From assembly GCF_041734735.1 (NCBI RefSeq), contig NC_134877.1, positions 71,521,705-71,585,704 on the forward strand: a stretch of DNA of 64,000 nucleotides. Direction: 5' to 3'. The DNA is from Babylonia areolata (taxonomy: Eukaryota > Mollusca > Gastropoda > Neogastropoda > Buccinidae). Positions 19,206-30,911 of the stretch are shown in pieces (positions within the stretch are counted from its first letter, which is position 1; the number at the start of each line of letters is the position of its first letter). The notes below the pieces were generated by a model that was not told where the DNA came from, ran no database searches, and saw only the letters and a program-made list of their open reading frames with translations. The translations under genes and the position numbers were made by a program.

Positions 19206-22200
19206 GGTGTTCAGGGATGGGTCATGGTGTTCAGGGATGATGGTGTTCAGGGATGATGGTGTTCAGGGATGGGTCATGGTGTTCAGGGATGATGGTGTTC
19301 AGGGATGATGGTGTTCAGGGATGGGTCATGGTGTTCAGGGATGGGTCATGGTGTTCAGGGATGGGTCATGGTGTTCAGGGATGATGGTGTTCAGGGATGA
19401 TGGTGTTCAGGGATGGGTCGTTATAGTGTTCAGGGATGGGTCTGGTGTTCAGGGATGATGGTGTTCAGGGATGATGGTGTTCAGGGATGATAGTGTTCAG
19501 GGATAGGTCGTTATAGTGTTCAGGGATGGGTCATGATAGTGTTCAGGGATGGGTCGTTATAGTGTTCAGGGATGATGGTGTTCAGGGATAGGTCGTTATA
19601 GTGTTCAGGGATGGGTCATGGTGTTCAGGGATGGGTCGTTATAGTGTTCAGGGATGATGGTGTTCAGGGATAATAGTGTTCAGGGATAGGTCGTTACAGT
19701 GTTCAGGGATGATGGTGTTCAGGTATGGGTCGTGATGGTGTTCAGGGATGGGTCATGGTGTTCAGGGATGGGTCGTGATGGTGTTCAGGGATGGGTCGTG
19801 ATGGTGTTCAGAGATGATGGTGTTCAGGGATGATGGTGTTCAGAGATGATGGTGTTCAGGGATGGGTCATGGTGTTCAGGGATGATGGTGTTCAGAGATG
19901 ATGGTGTTCAGAGATGATGGTGTTCAGGGATGGGTCATGGTGTTCAGGGATGGGTCATGGTGTTCAGGGATGATGGTGTTCAGGGATGGGTCATGGTGTT
20001 CAGGGATGATGGTGTTCAGGGATGATGGTGTTCAGGGATGATGGTGTTCAGAGATGATGGTGTTCAGGGATGGGTCATGGTGTTCAGGGATGGGTCATGG
20101 TGTTCCGGGATGATGGTGTTCAGGGATGGGTCATGCTGGTGTTCAGGGATGGGTCGTTATAGTGTTCAGGGATGATGGTGGTCAGGGATGGTGGTGTTCA
20201 GGGATGATAGTGTTCAGGGATAGGTCGTTATAGTGTTCAGGGATGGGTCATGGTGTTCAGGGATGGGTCATGATGGTGTTCAGGGATGGGTCATGGTGTT
20301 CAGGGATGGGTCGTGATGGTGTTCAGGGATGATGGTGTTCAGGGATGGGTCATGGTGTTCAGGGATGGGTCGTGATGGTGTTCAGGGATGATGGTGTTCA
20401 GGGATGGGTCGTTATAGTGTTCAGGGATGATGGTGTTCAGGGATAGGTCGTTACAGTGTTCAGCGATGATGGTGTTCAGGGATGGGTCATGGTGTTCAGG
20501 GATGGGTCGTGATGGTGTTCAGGGATAATGGTGTTCAGGGATGGGTCGTGATGGTGTTCAGGGATGATGGTGTTCAGGGATGGGTCGTGATGTTCAGGGA
20601 TGGGTCATGATGGTGTTCAGGGATGGGTCATGGTGTTCAGGGATGGGTCGTGATGGTGTTCAGGGATGGGTCGTGATGGTGTTCAGGGATGGGTCGTGAT
20701 GGTGTTCAGGAATGGGTCGTGATGGTGTTCAGGAATGGGTCGTTATAGTGTTCAGGGATGATGGTGTTCAGGAATGATGGTGTTCAGGGATAGGTCGTTA
20801 CAGTGTTCAGGGATGATGGTGTTCAGGGATGGGTCGTGATGGTGTTCAGGAATGGGTCGTTATAGTGTTCAAGGATGGGTCGTTATAGTGTTTAGGAATG
20901 GGTCATGATAGTGTTCAAGAATGGGTCGTGATGGTGTTCAGGAATGGGTCATGACAGTGTTCAGGAATGGGTCCTTATAGTGTTCAGGAATCGGTCATGA
21001 TGGTGTTCAGGAATGGGTCGTGATAGTGTTCAAGAATGGGTCGTGATGGTGTTCAGGAATGGGTCGTTATAGTGTTCAGGAATGGGTCGTTATAGTGTTC
21101 AAGGATGGGTCTTTATAGTGTTCAGGAATGGGTCGTTATAGTGTTCAGGAATGGGTCGTTATAGTGTTAAGGAATGGGTCGTTATAGTGTTCAGGAATCG
21201 GTCATGATGGTGTTCAGGAATGGGTCCTTATAGTGTTCAGGAATGGGTCGTGATGGTGTTCAGAAATGGGTCGTTATAGTGTTCAGGAATGGGTCCTTAT
21301 AGTGTTCAGGAATGGGTCCTTATAGTGTTCAGGAATCGGTCATGATGGTGTTCAGGAATGGGTCGTGATAGTGTTCAGGAATAGGTCCTTATAGTGTTCA
21401 AGAATGGGTCGTGATGGTGTTCAGGAATGGGTCGTTATAGTGTTCAAGAATGGGTCGTGATGGTGTTCAGGAATGGGTCGTTATAGTGTTCAGGAATGGG
21501 TCGTTATAGTGTTCAAGGATGGGTCGTTATAGTGTTCAGGAATGGGTCGTTATAGTGTTAAGGAATGGGTCGTTATAGTGTTCAGGAATCGGTCATGATG
21601 GTGTTCAGGAATGGGTCCTTATAGTGTTCAGGAATGGGTCGTGATGGTGTTCAGAAATGGGTCGTTATAGTGTTCAGGAATGGGTCCTTATAGTGTTCAG
21701 GAATCGGTCATGATGGTGTTCAGGAATGGGTCGTGATAGTGTTCAGGAATGGGTCGTGATGGTGTTCAGAAATGGGTCGTTATAGTGTTCAAGAATGGGT
21801 CGTGATGGTGTTCAGAAATGGGTCGTTATAGTGTTCAGGAATGGGTCGTTATAGTGTTCAAAGATGGGTCGTTATAGTGTTCAGGAATGGGTCGTGATGG
21901 TTTCAGGAATGGGTTGTTAAAGTGTTCAGGAATGGGTCGTTATAGTGTTCAGGAATGGGTCGTTATAGTGTTCAGGAATGGGTCGTTATAGTGTTCAAGG
22001 ATGGGTCGTTATAGTGTTCAGGAATCGGTCATGATGGTGTTCAGGAATGGGTCGTTATAGAGTTCAGGAATGGGTCGTGATGGTTTCAGGAATGGGTTGT
22101 TAAAGTGTTCAGGAATGGGTCGTGATGGTGTTCAGGAATGTGTCGTTATAGTGTTCATGAATGGGTCGTGATGGTGTTCAGGAATGGGTCGTTATAGTGT

Positions 22201-23155
22201 TCTGGAATGGGTCGTTATAGTGTTCAGGAATCGGTCATGATGGTGTTCAGGAATGGGTCCTTATAGTGTTCAGGAATGGGTCGTGATGGTGTTCAGAAAT
22301 GGGTCGTTATAGTGTTCAAGAATGGGTCGTGTGGGTGTTCAGGAATGGGTCGTTATAGTGTTCTGGAATGGGTCGTGATGGTGTTCAGGAATGGGTCGTT
22401 ATAGAGTTCAGGAATGGGTCGTGATGGTTTCAGGAATGGGTTGTTAAAGTGTTCAGGAATGGGTCGTTATAGTGTTCAGGAATGGGTCGTGATGGTGTTC
22501 AGGAATGGGTCGTTATAGTGTTCAAGGATGGGTCGTTATAGTGTTCAGGAATCGGTCATGATGGTGTTCAGGAATGGGTCGTTATAGAGTTCAGGAATGG
22601 GTCGTGATGGTTTCAGGAATGGGTTGTTAAAGTGTTCAGGAATGGGTCGTGATGGTGTTCAGGAATGGGTCGTTATAGTGTTCAGGAATGGGTCGTGATG
22701 GTGTTCAGGAATGGGTCGTTATAGTGTTCTGGAATGGGTCGTTATAGTGTTCAGGAATCGGTCATGATGGTGTTCAGGAATGGGTCCTTATAGTGTTCAG
22801 GAATGGGTCGTGATGGTGTTCAGAAATGGGTCGTTATAGTGTTCAAGAATGGGTCGGGTGGGTGTTCAGGAATGGGTCGTTATAGTGTTCTGGAATGGGT
22901 CGTGATGGTGTTCAGGAATGGGTCGTTATAGATTTCAGGAATGGGTCGTGATGGTTTCAGGAATGGGTTGTTAAAGTGTTCAGGAATGGGTCGTTATAGT
23001 GTTCAGGAATGGGTCGTGATGGTGTTCAGAAATGGGTCGTTATAGTGTTCAAGAATGGGTCATGATGTTGTTCAGGAATGGGTCGTTATAGTGTTCAGGA
23101 ATGGGTCGCTATAGTGTTTAGGAATGGGTCGTTATAGTTTTCAGGAATGGGTCCT
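19206..23155. repeat. Long GTGTTCAGGRATGGGTC minisatellite
   Basis: A 3.9 kb array of 16-26 bp units. The left part (to about 20,690) uses CAGGGATG with GATGGTGTT, while the right part uses CAGGAATGGGTCGTTATAGT. The variant blocks show local amplification of longer multi-unit segments. Confidence 0.95.
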
Positions 23156-23159
23156 GATG

Positions 23160-23680
23160 TTGCCTTGTGAATCTAATGTCAAAGTTAAAGGACACACCAG
23201 TGTGTCTTTTTGCCAGATTATCTATTTCTTTTTTTTTCTTCTTCATTCCTTAGCTGGATGAAGTACTGAATCTTGAAGGCCTTGCCTCTCCTTTTTTTTC
23301 GTTTTTGTTTGTTTGTTTGTTTTTATTTTTAGCTCCTTTTTTATTCATTCTAATTTCCAGTTCCATACCTGTGTGACTCATTTGTACGATTCACAGGCTT
23401 ACTGATTCTATGATGATTATGATGAGTATGGTTTATTGATTCATGACATCGATTAAGTCACGATAATGATTGACTGACTGATTCTATGATGATAATGGTT
23501 TATTGATGAGGATGGGCCACTGACTCGATTTATCACGATAATAATTGACTGGCTGATTCTATGATGATAATAACTCATTGACTGATCATTGTGGTTCACT
23601 GACTCACGATATAGATTGATTAACTCACAGTAATGACTAAATGACAGTAATGATTGATTAACTGACGATACAGATTGACT
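23160..23680. other. Unique island with SINE tail and TTGATTGACTGA-like repeats
   Basis: TCTTGAAGGCCTTGCCTCTC at 23271-23290 equals the tail of the SINE-like copy at 48.93 kb. 23395-23680 has degenerate repeats of TGATTCTATGATGATAATGG. Confidence 0.55.
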
Positions 23681-23689
23681 GAGTGGAGA

Positions 23690-24520
23690 GAGGGCGGGAG
23701 GAAGGAAGAACAGCGAAGCGGGAGAAGAGAAGGAAAGAGAGAAGGAAGAAAGGAGGGAAGGAAGGAAGGAAGAACAGCGAAGCGGGAGAAGAGAAGGAAA
23801 GCAGGGAAACACCACACGGGGAGACAGGACTGTCAGAACGGAGTTAGATATAGGAAGGAAGGAGGGAAGGAAGGAAGGAAGGAAGGAGGGAAGGAAGGAG
23901 GGAGGGAAGGAAGGAAGGAGGGAAGGAAGGAAGGAGGAAAGGAAGGAATGAAGGGGGGGAGGAAGGAAGGAGGGAAGGAAGGAAGGAGAGAAGGAGGGAA
24001 GGAAGGAAGGAGGGAAGGAAGGAAGGAGGGAGGGAGGGAAGGAAGGAAGGAAGGAGGGAGGGAAGGAAGGAGGGAGGGAAGGAAGGAAGGAGGGAGGGAA
24101 GGAAGGAAGGAAGGAGGGAAGGAAGGAAGGAGGAAAGGAAGGAAGGAGGAAAGGAAGGAATGAAGGGGGGGAGGAAGGAAGGAGGGAAGGAAGGAAGGAG
24201 GGAGGGAAGGAAGGAAGGAGGGAAGGAAGGAAGGAGGAAAGGAAGGAATGAAGTGGGGGAGGAAGGAAGGAGGGAAGGAAGGAAGGAAGGAGGGAAGGAA
24301 GGAAGGAGGGAAGGAAGGAAAGAGGGAGGGAGGGAAGGAAGGAAAGAGGGAGGGAGGGAAGGAAGGAAAGAGGGAGGGAGGGAAGGAAGGAAGGATGGAA
24401 AGAAGGAAGGAAGGAGGGAAGGAAGGAAGGAGGGAAGGAAGAAGGAAGGAAGGAGGAAGGAAGGAAGGAAGGAGGGAAGGAAGGAGGGAAGGAAGGACAG
24501 CAGAGCCGGGCAAGAAAAGG
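23690..24520. repeat. (GGAA)n/(GGGA)n microsatellite
   Basis: Purine-only plus strand built from GGAAGGAAGGAGGGAAGGAA, in blocks of 30-60 bp. Two short unique insertions near 23780-23850. Confidence 0.95.
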
Positions 24521-24564
24521 GAACCACAGGAACACCACTCGAGGAGAGAAACTGAGCAAGGACG

Positions 24565-25225
24565 GGCAGTCAGAATGGAGTCAGATACCTGAAGAAACGA
24601 TGTCTTGTCAAGGAAGGAAGGAAGGAAGGAAGGAAGGGGAAGGAAGGAATGGAGTCAGATACCTGAAGAAACGATGTCTTGTCAAGGAAGGAAGGAAGGA
24701 AGGAAGGGGAAGGAAGGAATGGAGTCAGATACCTGAAGAAACGATGTCTTGTCAAGGAAGGAAGGAAGGAAGGAAGGGGAAGGAAGGAATGGAGTCAGAT
24801 ACCTGAAGAAACGATGTCTTGTCAAGGAAGGAAGGAAGGAAGGAAGGAATGGAGTCAGATACCTGAAGAAACGATGTCTTGTCAAGGAAGGAAGGAAGGG
24901 GAAGGAAGGAATGGAGTCAGATACCTGAAGAAACGATGTCTTGTCAAGGAAGGAAGGAAGGAAGGAAGGGGAAGGAAGGAATGGAGTCAGATACCTGAAG
25001 AAATGATGTCTTGTCAAGGAAGGAAGGAAGGAAGGAAGGAATGGAGTCAGATACCTAAAGAAATTATGTCTTGTCAAGGAAGGAAGGAAGGAAGGGAGTC
25101 AGATACCTAAAGAAATGATGTCTTGTCAAGGAAGGAAGGAAGGGGAAGGAAGGAAGGGAGTCAGATACCTAAAGAAATGATGTCTTGTCAAGGAAGGAAG
25201 GAAGGAAGGAAGGAATGGCGTGAAA
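24565..25225. repeat. About 70-bp repeat containing GGAA runs
   Basis: Nine to ten units of GGAGTCAGATACCTGAAGAA plus ACGATGTCTTGTCAAGGAAG and a GGAA run of varying length. Confidence 0.93.
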
Positions 25226-25321
25226 ACCAGGTGACGACAACTGCAGCAGACATGAATTTGGACATGAACCAGTCAACACAACTCCACTTTATTCAGTGAA
25301 TAAATAAAACATTCCAAAATA

Positions 25322-25335
<14 letters not shown>

Positions 25336-25407
<72 letters not shown>

Positions 25408-25530
25408 AACACACGCGCGCATCTCTTTCTCGATGTTTACATCATAATTTTTTTTACGCATAGCTGCATTTGCAGTCCAATTAAATTTCAATCCAATATA
25501 TAGTTGGCATAAGCAATGCTCCTTTAACAC
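25336..25530 (-). repeat. Second copy of the (TG)n-linked dispersed repeat
   Basis: On the minus strand it matches the copy at 4935-5130, including GGACTGCAAATGCAGCTATG and the ATCGAGAAAGAGATG-(TG)n junction. Divergence is mainly in a poly-A stretch. Confidence 0.7.
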
Positions 25531-25537
25531 CACCCAC

Positions 25538-25545
25538 CTACCCCC

Positions 25546-25592
<47 letters not shown>
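25538..25592. repeat. Poly-C and CT tract
   Basis: A run of C followed by (CT)n, beside the dispersed repeat copy. Confidence 0.9.
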
Positions 25593-25604
25593 AAAAGTGC
25601 GTGT

Positions 25605-27735
25605 TTTCTCGTGCACGCACGATTCACGTGATGTTACCTCAGTACTCAGTACACACACCACTCACGTCAGGTTACCTCAGTACACTCATCTCACGTCATG
25701 TTACCTCAGTACACACACCTCAATTCATGTTACCTCAGGACACACACCTAACGTCAGGTTACCCCAGGACACACATCTTACGTCAGGTTACCTCAGTACA
25801 CACACCTCACGTCAGGTTACCTCAGTACACACACCTCACGTCAGGTTACCTCAGTACACACACCTCGCGTCATGTTACCTCAGAACACATATCTCACGTC
25901 ATATTACCCCAGGACACACACCTCACGTCAGGTTACCTCAGTACACACACCTCACGTCAGGTTACCTCAGTACACACACCTCACGTCATGTTACCTCAGA
26001 ACACACATCTCACGTCATATTACCCCAGGACACACACTTCACGTCAGGTTACCTCAGTACACACACCTCACGTCAGGTTACCTCAGTAAACACACCTCAC
26101 GTCATGTTACCTCAGTACACACACCTCACATCAGGTTACATCAGTACACACACCTTACGTCATGTTACCTCAGTACACACACCTCACGTCAGGTTACATC
26201 AGTACACTCACCTCACGTCATCACGTCAGGTTAGCTCAGTACACACACCTCACGTCATGTTACCTCAGTACACACACCTCACGTCAGGTTACATCAGTAC
26301 ACTCACCTCACGTCATCACGTCAGGTTAGCTCAGTACACATACCTCACGTCATGTTACCTCAGTACACACACCTCACGTCAGGTTACATCAGTACACTCA
26401 CCTCACGTCATCACGTCAGGTTAGCTCAGTACACACACCTCACGTCATGTTACCTCAGTACACTCACCTCACGTCATCACGTCCAGTTACCTCAGAACAC
26501 ACACCTCACGTCAGGTTACCTTAGTACACACACCACTCACGTCAGGTTACCTCAGTACACACACATCACGTCAGGTTACCTCAGAACACACACCTCACGT
26601 CATGTTACCTCAACACACACACCTCACGTCAGGTTACATCAGTACACTCACCTCACGTCATCACGTCAGGTTACCTCAGTACACACACCTCACGTCAGGT
26701 TACCTCAGTACACATACGTCACGTCATGTTACTTCAGTACACACACAAACGTCAGGTTACGTCAGTACACACACCACTCACGTCAGGTCACATCAGTACA
26801 CACACCTCACGTCAGTTTACCTCAGTACACACACCACTCACGTCATTTCACATCAGTACACACACCTCACGTAAGGTTACCTCAGTACACAGACCACTTA
26901 CGTCACGTTACCTTAGTACACACATTTCACGTCATGTTACCTCAGTACACACACCTCAGTACACACACCTCACGTCAGCTTACCTCAGTACATACACCTC
27001 ACGTCAGGTTACCTCAGTACACACACCTCACGTCAGCTTACCTCAGTACATACACCTCACGTCAGGTTACCTCAGTACACACACCACTCACGTCATCTTA
27101 CCGCAGTACACACACCTCACGTCATATTACCTCAGTACACACACCTCACGTCTTGTTACCTCAGTACACACACCTCACGTCAGGTTACATCAGTACACAC
27201 ACCCCACGTCAGGTTACCTCAGTGCACACACCACTCACGTCAGGTCTTATCAGTTCACACACCTCACGTCATGTTACCTCAGAACACACACCTCACGTCA
27301 TGTTACCTCAGGACACACACCTCACGTCAGGTTAGCTCAGTACACACATCTCACGTCAGGTTACCTCAGTAAATACACTTCACGTCATATTACCTCAGTA
27401 CACACACCTAACGTCAGGTTACCTCAGTACACACACCACTCACGTCAGGTTACCTCAGTACACACACATCACGTCAGGTTACCTCAGAACACACACCTCA
27501 CGTTAAGTTACCTCAGTACACACACCACTCACGTCATCTTACCTCAGTATACACACCTCTCCTCAGGTTACCTGAGTACACTCACCTCACGTCATAACGT
27601 CATGTTGCCTCAGTACACACACCTCGCGTCAGGTTACCTCAGTACACACACCCCTTACGTCAGGTTACCTCAGTACACACACCACTCACGTCAGGTTACG
27701 TAAACACACCACTCACGTCAGGTTACCTTTAGTAA
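25605..27735. repeat. 29-bp minisatellite
   Basis: About 73 units of CACGTCAGGTTACCTCAGTA plus CACACACCT. Alternate units carry CACGTCATGTTACC, and CTCACGTCATCACGTC doubles recur. Confidence 0.95.
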
Positions 27736-27879
27736 ACACATTCATTGCGAGCCAAATTCAATGTGCATGCATCCGAAACCATGAAGCTTTGAGTACGCAT
27801 GCCAGGCAAGGAGCAGTGTGTATGAAACGTACTTTCTCTTGCACCACGGTCTCTCGCACCACGGTCATACGTAACATGC

Positions 27880-28385
27880 AGGTGCACTTCCAAAGTGTCT
27901 CTATCATAACAAAAATATCGCTAGAAGTCTGTGTATCTGTGTATCGGCAACAAAAACATCGCTAGAAGTCTACGTATCTATGTTCCAGCCTACCCCCTTA
28001 CGTACCTGTCACAACAAAAACATCGTCTACGTGTCTTTTTACCGGCATCAAGAACATCGCTAGAAATCTACGTGTCTTTTTACCGGCATCAAGAACATCG
28101 CTAGAAATCTACGTGTCTTTTTACCGGCATCAAGAACATCGCTAGAAGTCTACGTGTCTTTTTACCGGCAACAAGAACATTTCTAGAAGTCTACGTGTGT
28201 TTTTACCGGCCTAGCCCCTTGTGTCCCTGTCACAACAAAAACATCGTCTACGTGTCTTTTTACCGGCATCGAGAACATCGCTAGAAGTCTACGTGTCTCT
28301 TTACCGGCCTAGCCCCTTGTGTCCCTGTAACAACAAGAATATCGCTAGAAGTCTACGTGTCTTTTTACCGGCCTACTGCCATTGT
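27880..28385. repeat. 41-bp minisatellite, about 12 units
   Basis: AACATCGCTAGAAGTCTACG followed by TGTCTTTTTACCGGCATCAAG, with units cut by CCTAGCCCCTTGTGTCCCTG. Confidence 0.92.
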
Positions 28386-28602
28386 TCCCTGTATCTAATT
28401 GTCTTACAGTCAGCAAGTTATTTCAGTTATTTGTGCACAAGCCTTCTACATGTCTTTCTCTTTATTATATTCTAATATATTGACTTATTTCGTTGTTTTG
28501 TTTAATTATGTTGTTTCATTTTGTGTGTGACTATTTCCTACAAAGCTATGGCAGGCTTTCCACGTCTGTTCACAGCACTGGGTTCATGCTGAGGTCAGGT
28601 GT
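28386..28602. other. AT-rich unique stretch
   Basis: No repeat and no gene recognised. Confidence 0.5.
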
Positions 28603-28656
28603 GTGCCGCTCCACAGCCTCACCCCACACCCCCGATTTTATTTCATTTTGCAACAG

Positions 28657-28773
28657 ATGCGGTGTAGCGTATATGGATGCCAGTGTCCCTTTCCGTTCTG
28701 GTGTCGTGTGTCAGACATGACGGTGTGGGGTGTGGAGTTTTCTGATGTCCACCTGTGCCGGCAGTGCGCTGAG
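28657..28773 (+). CDS. Candidate Cys-rich exon, unassigned
   Basis: The stretch follows TTTTATTTCATTTTGCAACAG, a good acceptor, and ends at GAG|GTATGT, a good donor. Its 117 nt (39 codons) are open in the frame reading RCSVYGCQCPFPFWCRV and HLCRQCAE, with six cysteines; the frame stays open and Cys-rich beyond the donor to 28833. I do not recognise the family, and it lies on the strand opposite BAMBI. It could be a real exon, a fragment of an older element, or chance. Confidence 0.2.
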
Positions 28774-29037
28774 GTATGTTGTCAGGCTGCAGGAAAACCT
28801 GATGGTGTGGAGTGTGGGAGATTTTGTATTTGACTATTTTCATTTCGTTTGATTAAAAACTACAGTTTCGCTGTTCTAAACGTATGAGATATGAACAGGC
28901 GTCAAAAGAATAATAATGACAGAAAATGAAGATTGGAGGTCACTGAAAGTAGGAGACACAAGCAGAAGTGTGTGCATGCTTACGCACGAACACACTCGCA
29001 CACACAGACATACCCATGCACGCGTACACATACGCAC

Positions 29038-29038
29038 A

Positions 29039-29074
<36 letters not shown>

Positions 29075-29111
29075 CACACACACACACACACACACACACG
29101 CGCGCGCGCGC
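29038..29111. repeat. CA/CG microsatellite
   Basis: (CA)n ending in (CG)n. Confidence 0.95.
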
Positions 29112-29440
29112 ATTAGTCAGTAGACAGAGGGACTGCGCAGAATACATCATCCCATTTCAGGACATTCCGTATCACAACTCCCCCACAGCGCGGAGAGCAA
29201 CATGCAGTTTTCACATTCCCCACTCACGGCCATCAGACATCACCAGTGTGACGTCATGTGACGTCAGCACTCACCATGAGCATTGTCCTCTGTCGTCACC
29301 ACCACGAAGACATTTCTCCAGCTGCCACTGCTGGGCCGTCAGCACACAGCTCCTTGCTGAATAACGGTGCAGCACGACAGAATTCAGTCTTCATGACAGT
29401 CACCTTGTCCACCCACCAGTCTTCACCAATGTCCCTCTTC
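29112..29440. other. Unique island
   Basis: Unique sequence before the 44-bp array. No gene recognised. Confidence 0.5.
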
Positions 29441-30118
29441 TGTATGTCGGATATGAACACAGAGACAATCATGTGTCTACCTTCTGTTTGTTGGATGTGA
29501 ACAGAGAGACAATCATGTGTCTACCTTCTGATTGTTGGATATGAACACAGAGACAATCATGTCTTCACCTTCTGATTGTTGGATATGAACACAGAGACAA
29601 TCATGTCTTCACCTTCTGATTGTTGGATATGAACACAGAGACAATCATGTCTTCACCTTCTGATTGTTGGATATGAACACAGAGACAATCATGTGTCTAC
29701 CTTCTGATTGTTTGATATGAACACAGAGACAATCATGTGTCTACCTTCTGATTGTTGGATATGAACACAGAGACAATCATGTGTCTACCTTCTGATTGTT
29801 GGATATGAACACAGAGATTATCATGTCTTCACCTTCTGATTGTTGGATATGAACACAGAGACAATCATGTGTCTACCTTCTGATTGTTGGATATGAACAC
29901 AGAGATTATCATGTCTTCACCTTCTGATTGTTGGATATGAACACAGAGACAATCATGTGTCTACCTTCTGATTGTTGGATATGAACACAGAGATTATCAT
30001 GTCTTCACCTTCTGATTGTTGGATATGAACACAGAGACTATCATGTCTTCACCTTCTGATTGTTGGATATGAACACAGAGACAATCATGTCTTCACCTTC
30101 TGATTGTTGGATATGAAC
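29441..30118. repeat. 44-bp minisatellite just 3' of BAMBI
   Basis: About 15 units of TCTGATTGTTGGATATGAAC plus ACAGAGACAATCATGTGTCT. It lies about 160 bp past the BAMBI stop, so it may be in the 3' UTR. Confidence 0.95.
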
Positions 30119-30273
30119 AGAGAAAGCAGCTGATCTGTTGCGGTGAACATACACCAGCTGGTTTGTGGTCACGTGGCCAGTGTGTGGGATCTGGTAAGCG
30201 TCACTCACACACCGTCTGTAGCGGCTGAAAGTTGTGGAGAGAAAAGCACACCCACAAACAAGAAGGAAGCCCA

Positions 30274-30911
30274 CTAAAGGACGGTGGCCAGATCCGACGT
30301 GTGCCCCCAGGACACAGTGGCGGGAGGTAAGTGTGGAGGGGGTTGTCTGTCAATATTGACGTCATACTCCACTTTTTCGTACACCCGTCCCTCGCGGTCC
30401 ACCGAGATGTTGACGTCACGGCACCAACCTTTCCCGCCCTGACCCCCACCCCCACGTCTCTCCCCACCCACCCCTTTCTCCGTCCTGCCTCCCCCTCTCT
30501 TCGTGTGGGAGGATTTGCCCGCGGGGGGGAACACGAGGGGGCACCTGCTTTGTCGTTTGCCCGCCTTTCCCGCCTTCACACTGACGTCACTGAAGTGGTC
30601 GGTGACGTAGAGCTGCGCTTTCCTCAGACCGCGCTCACGTCGCACCTGGACCAGTCTGCGGTGGCGCTGCGAGTCGGTTCGGAGCATGCGCACTGCCAGC
30701 AGCACGAGCAGGACCAGAATGAAGCTGCCCGCGATGGGCACAGCGATGACTGCCGCCTTGAACCACAGGTCGCGAGCCTCGCTGCTCCCTGCCCCAGACC
30801 CGCTGTGGGAGAAGGTGACGCCGCCCTCCTCCCCGTCCCCCTCCCCGCCCCCCTCCCCGCCAGTGTCGCCGTCACTGCTGCTGCTGACCCGTTGAACGTC
30901 TGTCCCGCCGC
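30274..30911 (-). CDS. BAMBI: BAMBI coding exon 3 (linker, membrane span, cytoplasmic tail)
   Basis: The acceptor is CTGTGGGCAG|GCGG (30912/30911), and phase 1 continues exon 2. The exon encodes a serine stretch, an acidic Gly/Glu low-complexity linker, SEARDLWFKAAVIAVPIAG, a Leu/Val-rich membrane span, RMLRTDSQRHRR and a tail ending DLATVL followed by a stop at 30276-30274. The tail contains a Gly/Arg-rich insert and then VYEKVEYDVNID. I do not see the vertebrate C-terminal motif. Below 30273 lie about 150 nt of unique sequence and then a 44-bp tandem array, so the 3' UTR probably enters repeats. No polyadenylation signal close to the stop is convincing. Confidence 0.88.

Noticed and set aside
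30150-30223. Extra BAMBI exon after a good acceptor (CTTTCAG|CC at 30224)
   Set aside because: No donor fits in exon 3 before its stop, and the following frame soon runs into the 44-bp array.
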